28,587 nucleotides of DNA from Verrucomicrobiota bacterium (GTDB lineage: Bacteria > Verrucomicrobiota > Verrucomicrobiia > Opitutales > Opitutaceae), in NCBI GenBank assembly GCA_023446865.1, contig JAEXPL010000123.1, forward strand, positions 1 through 28,587, in the 5' to 3' direction. Below the pieces are notes generated by a model. That model was given only the letters and a program-made list of their open reading frames with translations. It did no database searches and was not told the DNA's origin. Below, piece after piece: positions 1 through 10,025 of this stretch (its first letter is position 1; each line of letters opens with the position of its first letter). A program made the position numbers and the translations under genes.

Positions 1-975
1 TTCTTGGTAGTAGCCCTCGACGTTCTTGGGGAGGTCGTAGTGGACGACGAAGCGGACGTTGGGCTTGTTGATGCCCATGCCGAACGCGATGGTCGCGCAG
101 ATGACGCGCACCTCGTCGCGGAGGAACGCCTCCTGATTGCGGGTACGCTCCTCGGCGTCGAGGCCGGCGTGGTAGGCGCGGGCGGCGATGCCGCGGCCGG
201 CGAGGGAGTCGGCGACCTTCTCGGTCTGCTTGCGGCTGGCGCAGTAGACGATGCCGGCGTCGCGCGGGCGCTCCTTGAGGAAGGCGAGAAGCTGTTTGAT
301 CGGCTCGTCTTTGGGCTCGACGCGGTAGGTGAGGTTCGGGCGGTTGAAGGAGGCGACGAAGATCGCCGGGTCGCGCAGGGCGAGGTGGCGCACGATGTCG
401 TCGCGCACGCGTGGCGTGGCGGTGGCGGTGAGCGCCATCGCGGGGACGTTCGGTAGCTGGGCGCGGAGAGTGGCGAGTTGGCGATATTCGGGGCGGAAGT
501 CGTGGCCCCATTCGGAGATGCAGTGCGCCTCGTCGACGGCGAGCAGTTGCACGGGCCACTCCTTCAGGCGGTCGACGAAGCCGTCGAGCGCGAGGCGCTC
601 GGGCGAGACGTAGAGCAGGCGGTACTCGCCGGCGTAGAGTCCGCGGTAGCGGCGCTTGGCCTCCTCGGCGCCGAGGGTCGAGTTCATGAACGTCGCGGCG
701 ACGCCGGCCGCGCTGAGCTGGTCGACCTGGTCCTTCATCAGCGCGATCAACGGCGAGACGACGACGGTCAGACCGGGAGTCGCGCGCGCGAGGGCGGGAA
801 GCTGGAAACAGAGCGATTTGCCCGCGCCGGTGGGGAGCACGGCGAGCGTGTCGCGGTCGGCGAGCGCGGCGGCGATGATGTCGCGTTGCAGCGGCCGGAA
901 CCGGTCGTAGCCGAAGACCTGCTTGAGCAGGTGGGCGAGTTCATCGGCGGCAGGCGGTTGGACGGTGTCGGGCAC
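1..975 (-). CDS. recQ: ATP-dependent DNA helicase RecQ (3' end cut by window)
   Basis: A superfamily 2, 3'-to-5' DNA helicase used in recombination and repair of stalled forks. Reading the minus strand from 975 gives an N-terminal stretch with LLKQVFGYDRFRPLQ, a Walker A motif LPTGAGKS, motif II as DEAHCISEWGHDF, the TATATPRVRDDI motif, and the helicase C-terminal half with CASRKQTEKV and FGMGINKPNVRFV. It ends at the window edge inside VEGYYQE, just before the arginine-finger motif, so about 325 residues are present and the zinc-binding and HRDC parts are outside. I chose the GTG at 975 because no ATG, GTG or TTG lies in frame between it and the upstream EI24 gene. It follows that gene by 52 bases on the same strand and may be cotranscribed. 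Family assignment is secure; the start is moderately sure. Confidence 0.93.
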   Translation of the reverse strand, partial: MPDTVQPPAADELAHLLKQVFGYDRFRPLQRDIIAAALADRDTLAVLPTGAGKSLCFQLPALARATPGLTVVVSPLIALMKDQVDQLSAAGVAATFMNSTLGAEEAKRRYRGLYAGEYRLLYVSPERLALDGFVDRLKEWPVQLLAVDEAHCISEWGHDFRPEYRQLATLRAQLPNVPAMALTATATPRVRDDIVRHLALRDPAIFVASFNRPNLTYRVEPKDEPIKQLLAFLKERPRDAGIVYCASRKQTEKVADSLAGRGIAARAYHAGLDAEERTRNQEAFLRDEVRVICATIAFGMGINKPNVRFVVHYDLPKNVEGYYQE

Positions 976-1027
976 GGGCGGCGAGGGGAACGGACGGCGC
1001 GGGACGGCGCAAGTGGAATGCCCACGC

Positions 1028-1807
1028 TCAGCAGTCGGGGCGCTCGAGTTTCCGGTAGAGGAGCACGGCGCCGGTGGCGGCGGTGGTGAGCAGGACGGGG
1101 CTGAGCAGCGGGATGAAGGTGAGCAGCATCACGCTCGAGCCGAGCCCGAGGGTGGCGGCGCGGTTCTTGCGGGCGAAGGCTCGCTGGACCTTTCGTCCTC
1201 GGGCGCGGAGCGCCTGCGGGTAGTCGAGGTAATCCATGCCGAAGACGAAACAGTCGAAGTAGAGGCCGAGCGCCAGCGCCAGCGGCGCGCCGACGAGGGG
1301 CAACCAACCGAGGATGAAACAGCCGATCGCGACCGCGGTGAGGGCGGCGAGGTCGAGCAGGGCGTCGGTGACCTGGTAGAGCAGCGGCACCTCGCGCATC
1401 TGGGCCGGGTCCATGCCGAGCTGGATCTCCACCTCGCGGGCGAGCCGGCTGTAGAAGAAGCCGCAGAAGATGCCTTGGAAGACGATCCAAGCGGCGACGG
1501 CCAACGCGATCTCGAGCGCCGCGATGGCGATGACGGAGAGCACTTCGAGCGTGCCGCCCCACCAGTTGGCGGGGAACGCGGCGTCGACCCACGCGTAGGC
1601 CTTGAACCAGCCCCAGACCAGACCCGCGAAGAGCGCGGCGGTGAGGACGAGATTGCAGAGGATCGGCAGGATGCCGTGCCGCCAGAGCGCCGGGTGGGCG
1701 TTCATGTACCGAAGGCCGGCCCACGGCGTGGCGAAGCCGTCGAGAAAGCGGGCCAGCCAACCGGCGCGGCGGGGAAGGGGCGGAGGCGTGGACGGTGCGG
1801 CGGACAT
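1028..1807 (-). CDS. EI24 domain-containing (CysZ-like) membrane protein
   Basis: A 259-residue inner-membrane protein with a Pro-rich N-terminus (PSTPPPLPRR) and several hydrophobic segments, the clearest at about residues 45-70, 88-115, 150-185 and 225-245. The motif FFYSRLAREVE after the second hydrophobic block and the late FDCFVFGMDYLDYPQ segment fit the EI24/CysZ family, whose best-known member CysZ takes up sulfate. No sulfur-assimilation gene is nearby, so the substrate cannot be inferred and I give no symbol. It lies between proC, which ends in a terminator, and recQ, 52 bases downstream on the same strand. The ATG at 1807 is the first start after that terminator. Family call is fairly sure; the transport role is family knowledge only. 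Confidence 0.78.
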   Translation of the reverse strand: MSAAPSTPPPLPRRAGWLARFLDGFATPWAGLRYMNAHPALWRHGILPILCNLVLTAALFAGLVWGWFKAYAWVDAAFPANWWGGTLEVLSVIAIAALEIALAVAAWIVFQGIFCGFFYSRLAREVEIQLGMDPAQMREVPLLYQVTDALLDLAALTAVAIGCFILGWLPLVGAPLALALGLYFDCFVFGMDYLDYPQALRARGRKVQRAFARKNRAATLGLGSSVMLLTFIPLLSPVLLTTAATGAVLLYRKLERPDC

Positions 1808-1866
1808 TTTCGGAACGCTGCCTGAGCTTCGGATTCCGGTCGTGGCGGAGCAAGAGCGGCCGGCAC

Positions 1867-1892
1867 AAAAACGGCGCGACCGGAGTCGCGCC
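1867..1892 (-). terminator. Rho-independent terminator after proC
   Basis: On the minus strand an 8-bp perfect stem GGCGCGAC / GTCGCGCC with a four-base loop is followed by GTTTTTG. It lies 34 bases past the proC stop and 60 bases before the EI24 gene, so it separates the two transcription units. Confidence 0.8.
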
Positions 1893-1925
1893 TTGGAAGA
1901 GGAGAATGTCTTTGTGGCGAGCGCC

Positions 1926-2732
1926 TCAGCTGCCCTTCGCCAACTCGATGCTGCGGTCGCGGGCGGCGAGGATCGTGGCGCGGATCGTGTCGCGGAAGTT
2001 TGCGGACTTCATCGCTTCCAGGCCGGCGTAGGTGGTGCCTTTCGGCGACGTCACGCGGTCGCGGAGCACGTCGGCGTCCTCGCCGGTCTGCTTGAGGAGC
2101 TTGGCGGAGCCGAGCAGCACCTCGGTGGCGAACTCGGCGGCGAGCTCGCGGGTGAAACCGGCGGCCACGCCCGCCTCGCGCAGGGCGGCGGCGAACTCGA
2201 AGACGAAGCCCGGGCCGCTGCCACCGAGCGCTGTGACGGAATCGATCATCTCCTCGGGAAACGCGTGGACGACGCCGAGCGCGCCGAGCACGCCGAGCGC
2301 GATCGCGCGGTCGGTGGCGGAGAGCGGGGCGAGGCTGCACCAACCGGTGATGCCGGCGCCGATCGCGCCGGGGGTGTTGGGCATGGCGCGGACGAGAGCA
2401 CGGGCGTGCGGGAAGGTCTTGGCGAGGGTGGCGAGTTTCTTGCCGGCGAGGATGGAGATCACGAGTTTGCCGCGGGTGGCCTCGGCGAGACGCGGGTCGG
2501 CGTCGGCGAGATTCTGCGGCTTGAAGGCCACGACGACGGCGTCGGCGCCGGCGCAGAGATCGACGACGTCCTGGGCGAGGCGGATACCGGTGCGGCCGGA
2601 GAGGGCGGCGCCGGTGGGATCGTTGCCGCCGAGGCAGGCGAGGTCGGCGACGGCGGCGACCTTCTGGTTGAGCACGCCGGCGACAATCGCGGAGGCCATG
2701 TTGCCGGAACCGAGGAAGGAGATACGAGGCAT
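1926..2732 (-). CDS. proC: Pyrroline-5-carboxylate reductase
   Basis: Catalyses the last step of proline synthesis: NAD(P)H-dependent reduction of pyrroline-5-carboxylate to L-proline in the cytoplasm. The 268-residue protein has the usual family length. The N-terminus shows the Rossmann dinucleotide motif (ISFLGSGNMASAIVAG). Later motifs include AMPNTPGAIGAG at about 119, the ALGGSGPGFVFEF dimerisation/active-site segment, and the VTSPKGTTYAGLEAM signature near the C-terminus. The ATG at 2732 directly precedes the Rossmann strand, so the start is well supported. A hairpin terminator follows the gene. The upstream gap to the divergent histidine kinase holds a heptamer tandem repeat and must contain the promoters of both. 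Confidence 0.95.
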   Translation of the reverse strand: MPRISFLGSGNMASAIVAGVLNQKVAAVADLACLGGNDPTGAALSGRTGIRLAQDVVDLCAGADAVVVAFKPQNLADADPRLAEATRGKLVISILAGKKLATLAKTFPHARALVRAMPNTPGAIGAGITGWCSLAPLSATDRAIALGVLGALGVVHAFPEEMIDSVTALGGSGPGFVFEFAAALREAGVAAGFTRELAAEFATEVLLGSAKLLKQTGEDADVLRDRVTSPKGTTYAGLEAMKSANFRDTIRATILAARDRSIELAKGS

Positions 2733-2745
2733 GATGGGAGAGGCT

Positions 2746-2780
2746 GAAGGCGGAAGGCGGAAGGCGGAAAGAGGAAAACG
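2746..2780. repeat. Heptamer tandem repeat (GAAGGCG type)
   Basis: Three exact GAAGGCG units (2746-2766) followed by two decayed ones (GAAAGAG, GAAAACG). It lies in the gap between divergent proC and the histidine kinase. From general experience such GAAGGCG runs occur between genes in Opitutaceae-like genomes; I cannot verify that here. Confidence 0.75.
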
Positions 2781-2898
2781 GCGGGCGCGTGGCGTCGTTC
2801 AGCCGGCGAGCACGCCGGGACGGGAGCGAGACGAAGATTGGCGTGCCGCGGGGAAACCGGTTGCATCGGCGGCCGGCAGACTCCAGAAAGCCCAGACA

Positions 2899-5800
2899 GT
2901 GAAGGCGGAGAAACCCCAACGATTCACGTTGCTGCGCAACCTGCCGATCGTGGCGGCCCTGGTGCTGCTGCCGCTTGGCGCGAGCATCCTGGCCGGTTGG
3001 TTCAACGGGAACCAGACGCTCATCGACTGGGGCGTGCGGGGTGGAACCGTGCCGCCCATCGGGGCGCTGGCGCTCATGCTGTTCGCGCTCGCGCTGCTGG
3101 GCCGCGACCGGCTGGGGCGGCGCTGGGCGGTGGTGGCGCTGCTGCCGGGCATGGCGGGCGGCTGGGGCCTGATCGAGTGGCTCATGCTCCATGTTGGAGG
3201 AGCGGACACGGGCGCGGCTTCGCCCGCCGCGCTGGGACCGGTGGTCGCCCTCGGGTTTGTGCTCGCCGGTGCGGCGCTGGCGACGGCGGCGCGAGGGGTG
3301 CCGACTCCACGGAGCATGTACGCGCTGGCCGGAGCGGGCGGGGTGGTGGGCGCCGTGGGGCTCGCGGTGGTGCTGGGTCATGCGACGGGCTTGGTGGCGG
3401 CGACGAATCTGGGGCTGGAGCGGACCATCCCGGTGCCGGCGGCGCTGGGTTTTGTCGTGCTGGGCGTGGGGCTGCTGGCGTTGGCGGTCGAGGAACGCGC
3501 GGACCATTCGGGTCCGGTGCGCTGGCTGCCGGTGCCGTTCATGCTCGGGTGCGTGGCGGCGACGTTGGTGGTCTGGGGCGCGATGGTGCGGCGGGAGCGG
3601 GCCGAGGACCGCGCCGCGACCGACCTGCGGGCCAACGCCGTGGTCGCGGCCTTGGTGGCCGAGTTGGACGGCGTACAGAAGGGGCTGGGACGCATCGCCA
3701 CCCATGAGAGCTGGGGCGAGGAGTGCTCGGCGCGCCTGCGCCAAGGCGATGCGCACGGGCTGGCGCAGGATTTTCCGGAGGTGAAACGGTTGGAATGGTT
3801 CGACGCCGGAGCCCGCGCAACGCGCAGCTGGACCCGGAGCGGAATGGTGGACCGCGTGACGGTCGACACGCCGGCCGATCCACGCGGGGTGGCGCTGTGC
3901 GAGCGGGCCCGCGCCGCCGGGCGCATCGAGGCGCTGGCCCCGGTCACTGGCGCCGACGGCCGGCCCACCGTGGTGCTTTGCGCGCCCTTCGGCAATGGCG
4001 AGGGCTTTGTGTTGGCCGAGCTCGACGCCGAGACTTGGGCGGAGCGCGGACGCCAGCGGCTCGCCGAGGCGTTGCCGGAGAGCGTGGGCATCGCACTCGG
4101 AGAGATCGCGATCCATGGCCGGATTCCACCGGGCGGGGGAGCCCCCGCCGATCTGGACCGTGAATACGATGTGCGCGGGGTGAAGGTGCGGCTGGCCCTG
4201 GAGGCTCCGGATCGCGCCAAGCAGTCGTGGGCGGTGCTGGGCTCGGGCCTGGTGTTTACGTTGCTGCTCGGGCTGATCGTCGATCTGGCGCAAAAGGCGC
4301 GTTGGCGGCAGCTGCAGGCGGAGCGGGTGGCCGAGCGCCTCACGGCCGAGGACCGGGAGCGGAGGAAGGTCGCGCACGACCTGAAGGCCAGCGAAGCGCG
4401 CCTCAGTTTGGCGCTCGAGGCCGGTCAGGTGGGGATCTTCGACGCCGATCTGGCGACTGGCGAGGCGACGTTCAGCGCCGGGGTGGGGCGGCTGGTGGGC
4501 CGATCGCCGGCGGAGGTGATCAACCGGCTCTCGCAATGGGACGGGCTGGTGCACCCGGAGGATGCGAGCGCGGTGCGGCGCGAGTTCCAACGCGGGCCAC
4601 GACCGGGTTTCCGCGAAGTGGAGTATCGGGTACGGAACATCGCCGGCGAGTGGCGGTGGATCCTCGAGCGCGCGAAGGCCGTGGCGTTCGGCCCCGACGG
4701 CGCGCCGCGCCGAATCGCCGGGACTTTCCAGGACATCACCCCCCGCCGGCTGGCCGAGGAGGCGCTGCGCGCCAGCCAGGCCGAGGCGCGCAAACTCGCT
4801 GCGGTGGCGAGCCTCACCGACAACTGGGTCGTGATCACCGACGCCAGCGGCGCGGTGGAGTGGATCAACGACAGTTTCAGCAGCCGGATGGGCTGCCCGG
4901 TGACCGAGGCGGTGGGCCGCGCGCTCACCGACCTGTTGCCGCCTCCGCCCGGCGAGACGATCGATTTCGGGCCGTTGCGCGAGGCGTTCGTGCGCCGGCT
5001 GCCGGCGCAGGTCGCGCTCGCGACGATCGCGCGCAACGCCCGCGTCTTCCACGTCCAGGGCGACATCCATCCCGTGCCGGGCGAACGCGGCGAGATTGTC
5101 CGCTACATTGCGGTCTTCCACGACATCACGGCGCGGATCGGGTTCGAACACGGGCTGCGCGAGGCGAAGGCGCAGGCCGAGGCGGCGACGCGGGCGAAGT
5201 CCGAGTTCCTCGCGTCGATGAGCCACGAGATCCGCACCCCGATGAACGGCGTGCTCGGCCTGGCCCGGCTGCTGCTCGAGTCGCCGCTCACGGCGGAGCA
5301 GGCCGACTGGGTGCGCACCATCCACGAGTCGGGCGACGCGCTGCTCACGATCGTCAACGACATCCTCGATTTCTCGAAGGTCGAGTCGGGCCGTCTGGAG
5401 CTGGAGCGGTATCCGTTCAGCCCTGCCGACTGCCTTGAGGAGGCGCTCGAGTTGTTCGCGGTGGCGGCGGGGGCGAAGCGGATCGAGCTCTCCTACTGGA
5501 TCGCGCCGGGCGTGCCGGAGACGATCGTGGGCGACCGCGTGCGCCTGCGTCAGGTGCTGGTGAACCTCGTGGGCAATGCGGTGAAATTCACCCCCTCCGG
5601 CCGGGTCTCGGTCGAGGCGCGCCCGGGGGAGACGGACGGCCAGCTCGTCTTCACAGTGACCGACTCCGGAATCGGCATCCCGCCGGACAAGGTCGAGACG
5701 TTGTTCCAGCCGTTCAGCCAGATCGATGCCTCCATCTCGCGGCGTTACGGTGGCACCGGCCTCGGGCTGGCGATCTGCCAACGCCTTGTCCTGTTGATGG

Positions 5801-6765
5801 GCGGTAGCATCGGGGTGCACAGCCGGCCCGAAGGCGGTTCCGTTTTCCATTTTACGATCGAGGCGCCGGCCGCGCCGGAGCCGCCCGGTGCGGTCGAGCC
5901 CCCGCAGCCGTCCGTGGGGCATCGCGCGGCGGTCATCGACGACGACCCCGTCGCGCAGCGCTTCATCGTGCAAGTGCTCGAACGCAGCGGTTACCTCGTG
6001 CGGTGCTTCGACTCGTTGGCGGCGGCCCGCGAGGGCCTCGCGGGGACGCAGCCCCCGGACCTCGTCGTTGCCGACCATTCACTGCCCGATGGCGAGGGCT
6101 TCGCCGCGGCGGCGTTGCTGCGCGCCCTCTATCCGAAGGAGCCGGTGCCGATGGTGCTCACGACGGTGACGAGCCAGGTGCCGCCGCGCGAGGAGCTGGC
6201 GGCGGCGGGTGTGCGCGTCTTCGCGGTGAAGCCCCTGCGGCGTCAGACCCTGCACGACCGTATCGCCGCGGCGGTTGCGCCGCGGGCGCCAGCGGACACG
6301 CCGGAGCCCGTCGCGCCCGCGCCCGCGGGCCCGCCGGCTTTGGCCGACCGCCTGCCGCTGCGGGTGCTGCTGGCCGAGGACAACCCGGTGAACCGGAAGG
6401 TCGCCCTCCGGTTGCTCGAGCGGCTCGGGTACCGCGCGGTCGCGGTGGCCAACGGCGCCGAGGCGGTGCGGGCCGCGGTCACCGGCGCGTTCGACCTGAT
6501 TTTCATGGACGTGCAGATGCCCGAGGTCGACGGCCTCGAGGCGACCCGCCGTATTCGCGCCGAACTTCCGCAGGAGCTCAGCCAACCGGTCATCGTGGCG
6601 CTGACGGCCAACGCCATCGCCGGCGACGCCGAACTTTGCCGCGCCGCGGGCATGGACGACTACGTGAGCAAACCCGTGACGCCCGAGGCCATCTACAACG
6701 CCATCGTGCGGCGGTGCGGTGCCGGCACCGACCTGACCGAATTGGCAGCGGGACAGCCCGCGTGA
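2899..6765 (+). CDS. Membrane hybrid sensor histidine kinase with two receiver domains
   Basis: A sensor kinase of about 1288 residues. The N-terminus has seven hydrophobic segments (about residues 12-225), then a roughly 200-residue soluble, probably periplasmic stretch and an eighth membrane segment near 444-465. Cytoplasmic parts follow: one PAS/PAC unit (about 500-620), a second PAS-like unit (about 640-740), a HisKA domain with SHEIRTPMNGVLG (phospho-His 776), an HATPase domain with the N-box LVNLVGNAVKF and GGTGLGLAICQ, then two receiver domains. Both receivers look active: receiver 1 has DDD, Asp 1059 and KPL; receiver 2 has AEDN, Asp 1204 and SKPV. No HPt domain is present, so the phosphate should pass to a separate partner. 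I chose the GTG at 2899 because it immediately precedes the first membrane segment; the frame is open much further upstream, through proC in antisense, so the start is uncertain. Ligand unknown. Confidence 0.92.
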   Translation: MKAEKPQRFTLLRNLPIVAALVLLPLGASILAGWFNGNQTLIDWGVRGGTVPPIGALALMLFALALLGRDRLGRRWAVVALLPGMAGGWGLIEWLMLHVGGADTGAASPAALGPVVALGFVLAGAALATAARGVPTPRSMYALAGAGGVVGAVGLAVVLGHATGLVAATNLGLERTIPVPAALGFVVLGVGLLALAVEERADHSGPVRWLPVPFMLGCVAATLVVWGAMVRRERAEDRAATDLRANAVVAALVAELDGVQKGLGRIATHESWGEECSARLRQGDAHGLAQDFPEVKRLEWFDAGARATRSWTRSGMVDRVTVDTPADPRGVALCERARAAGRIEALAPVTGADGRPTVVLCAPFGNGEGFVLAELDAETWAERGRQRLAEALPESVGIALGEIAIHGRIPPGGGAPADLDREYDVRGVKVRLALEAPDRAKQSWAVLGSGLVFTLLLGLIVDLAQKARWRQLQAERVAERLTAEDRERRKVAHDLKASEARLSLALEAGQVGIFDADLATGEATFSAGVGRLVGRSPAEVINRLSQWDGLVHPEDASAVRREFQRGPRPGFREVEYRVRNIAGEWRWILERAKAVAFGPDGAPRRIAGTFQDITPRRLAEEALRASQAEARKLAAVASLTDNWVVITDASGAVEWINDSFSSRMGCPVTEAVGRALTDLLPPPPGETIDFGPLREAFVRRLPAQVALATIARNARVFHVQGDIHPVPGERGEIVRYIAVFHDITARIGFEHGLREAKAQAEAATRAKSEFLASMSHEIRTPMNGVLGLARLLLESPLTAEQADWVRTIHESGDALLTIVNDILDFSKVESGRLELERYPFSPADCLEEALELFAVAAGAKRIELSYWIAPGVPETIVGDRVRLRQVLVNLVGNAVKFTPSGRVSVEARPGETDGQLVFTVTDSGIGIPPDKVETLFQPFSQIDASISRRYGGTGLGLAICQRLVLLMGGSIGVHSRPEGGSVFHFTIEAPAAPEPPGAVEPPQPSVGHRAAVIDDDPVAQRFIVQVLERSGYLVRCFDSLAAAREGLAGTQPPDLVVADHSLPDGEGFAAAALLRALYPKEPVPMVLTTVTSQVPPREELAAAGVRVFAVKPLRRQTLHDRIAAAVAPRAPADTPEPVAPAPAGPPALADRLPLRVLLAEDNPVNRKVALRLLERLGYRAVAVANGAEAVRAAVTGAFDLIFMDVQMPEVDGLEATRRIRAELPQELSQPVIVALTANAIAGDAELCRAAGMDDYVSKPVTPEAIYNAIVRRCGAGTDLTELAAGQPA

Positions 6766-6786
6766 CGAGCGGGCGCGTGGCCGCGA

Positions 6787-7260
6787 TCACTGCACCGAGA
6801 TCAGACGCACCGGCGGGCGACCGGGCGCCGCCGGGAGGACATCGCCGGTCTTGCGGCCGATGAGCTTCGCGCCGAGCGGCGACTGGGGCGTGATGACGAA
6901 CACCGTGGCGGCTTCGAACTCGACCTCGAGCCCACCCGCCTTCGGGCCCACGAAATAGAGGCTCTTCTCGCCGTCGACCTCGGTTTCGACGATTGCACCG
7001 GTGCCGATCGCCTCGCCGGGCGCGAAATCGTGGACGGGGAGGGTGCGGAACGCCTCGACGGCCTCGCGCAGTTCGGCCGCGACCTTGACCTGCCCCTCCG
7101 CGAGCACGGAGGTTTCGAGACCGGGAGTCTCGAACTGGTTCTTGTGCAGTTCCTCGTCGTGGGTGGCCTCGTCGTGGGCCGACTTCGCCGCGTGGGCGAT
7201 GAGCTCCATCTCGGTGGACAGGTGACGGATGATCGACTCGACGAGTTGTTTCTTGTTCAC
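6787..7260 (-). CDS. GreA/GreB-family elongation factor
   Basis: A 157-residue cytoplasmic protein. The C-terminal half (about residues 85-157) reads as the FKBP-like GreA/GreB domain: IGTGAIVETEVDG, then ITPQSPLGAKLIGRKTGD, ending in VRLISV. The N-terminal half is helical and rich in His and acidic residues (AAKSAHDEATHDEEL), like the shorter Gre-related factors with a variant coiled-coil rather than classical GreA. Such factors bind RNA polymerase near the secondary channel; whether this one stimulates transcript cleavage cannot be read from the sequence. The start is GTG at 7260, confirmed by the MNKKQLVESIIRHL-like beginning. It converges with the histidine kinase, with 21 bases between the stops, and lies 102 bases after the CBS gene on the same strand. 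Confidence 0.85.
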   Translation of the reverse strand: MNKKQLVESIIRHLSTEMELIAHAAKSAHDEATHDEELHKNQFETPGLETSVLAEGQVKVAAELREAVEAFRTLPVHDFAPGEAIGTGAIVETEVDGEKSLYFVGPKAGGLEVEFEAATVFVITPQSPLGAKLIGRKTGDVLPAAPGRPPVRLISVQ

Positions 7261-7362
7261 GATGCGAGGGGTTGTTGCGGTATCCGGCGGGGGCGGAGAG
7301 GGCGCACGGGTTTGCGGAACGACTTGGGGCGGGAAAGCTTGGGCGGGAAACGCCGGCCGGGG

Positions 7363-7806
7363 TCAGCCGGGGTAGTTGCCGGAGATGTAGCTGCGCAGGG
7401 TCTCGGCCTCGTACTGGAGGTGCTCGACGATCCACTTGTTGAGGTCGCCGATGGAGATGAGGCCGACGAGCCGGCCGCCGTCCAAAACGGGGAGGTGGCG
7501 CATCCGTTTCTCGGAGATGAGCGCCATCGCCTTGTCGAGCGGGAGGGAAGGATCGACGGTGAGGGGTTGCGGCGACATGACCCGGGCGACGGGGGTCGCG
7601 CGTGGATCCAGCCCGGCGGCGACGACACGGGTGAGCACGTCGCGTTCGGTGAAGATGCCGACGAGGCGCTCGCCTTCGAGGACCACCACGCACCCGACCC
7701 GGTGCCGTACCATCGCCTCGGCGGCTTCCTGCGCGGAAGCCGTCACGGGAACGGCATGCACGGCACGATCTTTTTGCGCGATCAGCGCTGAGATCGGGAT
7801 CTTCAT
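7363..7806 (-). CDS. Two-CBS-domain protein
   Basis: A 147-residue protein made almost entirely of two CBS motifs, which usually pair to form one adenosine-nucleotide-binding Bateman module. The first spans about residues 10-65 (VGCVVVLEGERLVGIFTERD) and the second about 75-130 (MRHLPVLDGGRLVGLISIGD, followed by LNKWIVEHL). No enzymatic or transport domain is attached, so it is probably a free-standing regulatory subunit with an unknown partner. The ATG at 7806 starts just before the first CBS core. It lies between glgA (182 bases upstream) and the Gre-like gene on the same strand; no strong promoter or terminator is obvious in either gap. Confidence 0.93.
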   Translation of the reverse strand: MKIPISALIAQKDRAVHAVPVTASAQEAAEAMVRHRVGCVVVLEGERLVGIFTERDVLTRVVAAGLDPRATPVARVMSPQPLTVDPSLPLDKAMALISEKRMRHLPVLDGGRLVGLISIGDLNKWIVEHLQYEAETLRSYISGNYPG

Positions 7807-7987
7807 CGGGGTATGGCGCGGAAGACTAGGCCGGATACCGGGGCGCGCAAGTCGGCAGGTCGGAAAGCCGGCGCCCGCGATCGAGCGGGGCCGGCTCCGT
7901 GTGTGCGGTGGCCTGATGCCGGGCGGCGCCCGTGCGGCGCGGCCGGTGGCGGAAGTGCGGGTGACGCAGCGCTCGCGCCGGCGAACC

Positions 7988-9472
<1,485 letters not shown>

Positions 9473-9587
9473 GCGGGGCGGCGAAAATCGTGGTGCGAGC
9501 GGGGCGGCTCAAGGCTATTTCCGCGACGGTGGGGCGCGGATTCACTCAATCGGTCCGCCGTTTTTTTTCGAGAGGCCAATCGGAGTG

Positions 9588-9617
9588 TTGACAAGCGCCC
9601 GCGCGGCCCTGTGCTAG
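9588..9617 (+). promoter_or_regulatory. Promoter of the tRNA-Asn gene
   Basis: A perfect -35 box TTGACA at 9588-9593 is followed, after 17-18 bases, by a weak -10 candidate (GTGCTA or TGCTAG, 9611-9617). The tRNA begins 17 bases later, the expected distance. The -35 is convincing; the -10 is poor. Confidence 0.55.
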
Positions 9618-9633
9618 CGAGCCTTTCTGCCAC

Positions 9634-9708
<75 letters not shown>

Positions 9709-9713
9709 CTTTG

Positions 9714-9745
9714 AAGCCGAGGACATTCGAGTCCTCGGCTTTTTC
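9714..9745 (+). terminator. Rho-independent terminator after tRNA-Asn
   Basis: An 11-bp perfect stem AAGCCGAGGAC / GTCCTCGGCTT with loop ATTCGA runs into TTTTTC. It lies inside the island, so it was probably brought in with it and now serves the tRNA. Confidence 0.85.
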
Positions 9746-9792
9746 TTTCTCACGGGAGCGAAGGCACGGGAAAGCGCCAGATTGGGCCCGGG

Positions 9793-9939
9793 ATGAAGTC
9801 CGACGCGTGCGGTGCTCGCCACTTTGCCGTCGCTGAGCGGGTCAACGACTGCCTGAGTCCGAACGCGACGCAGTCACCGACGGCCAAGACGGTTGTCCCG
9901 ACTCGGCTCAAGATCGGCAAGAAGATCGGCAGAAACTAG
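9793..9939 (+). CDS. Possible 48-residue protein upstream of fic
   Basis: An ATG-started frame of 48 codons in the 317-base gap between the tRNA terminator and the Fic gene. Its last residues, RLKIGKKIGRN, are encoded by the first copy of a 25-base repeat whose second copy sits just before the fic start. There is no clear ribosome-binding site, I recognise no family, and the composition is not decisive. It could be an antitoxin-like leader peptide or chance. Confidence 0.25.
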   Translation: MKSDACGARHFAVAERVNDCLSPNATQSPTAKTVVPTRLKIGKKIGRN

Positions 9940-10024
9940 CCGATCATAGGCGGAAGATGCTTCCAAAGTCATTTTCTATCAACGTTTGACGCCGCGCTAA
10001 AGATCGGCAATAAGATCGGCAAAA
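9910..10024 (+). repeat. Duplicated 25-base AAGATCGGCA motif before fic
   Basis: Two near-identical 25-base units at 9910-9934 and 10000-10024, each itself a doubled AAGATCGGCA separated by AAGA or ATA-type spacers. They differ at two positions. The second unit ends one base before the fic ATG, a position suited to an operator or translational control site for an autoregulated toxin-type gene. The function is inferred. Confidence 0.6.
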
Positions 10025-10025
10025 G

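Noticed and set aside
1702..6078. A 1458-codon open frame on the minus strand opposite the histidine kinase
   Set aside because: It has His/Arg/Gln-rich composition with no domain, overlaps proC in a different frame and mirrors the codon bias of the kinase gene; a GC-driven antisense frame.
6756..6774. GCCCGC / GCGGGC hairpin at the kinase stop as a terminator
   Set aside because: Stem of six pairs with no T-run on either strand; too weak to call.
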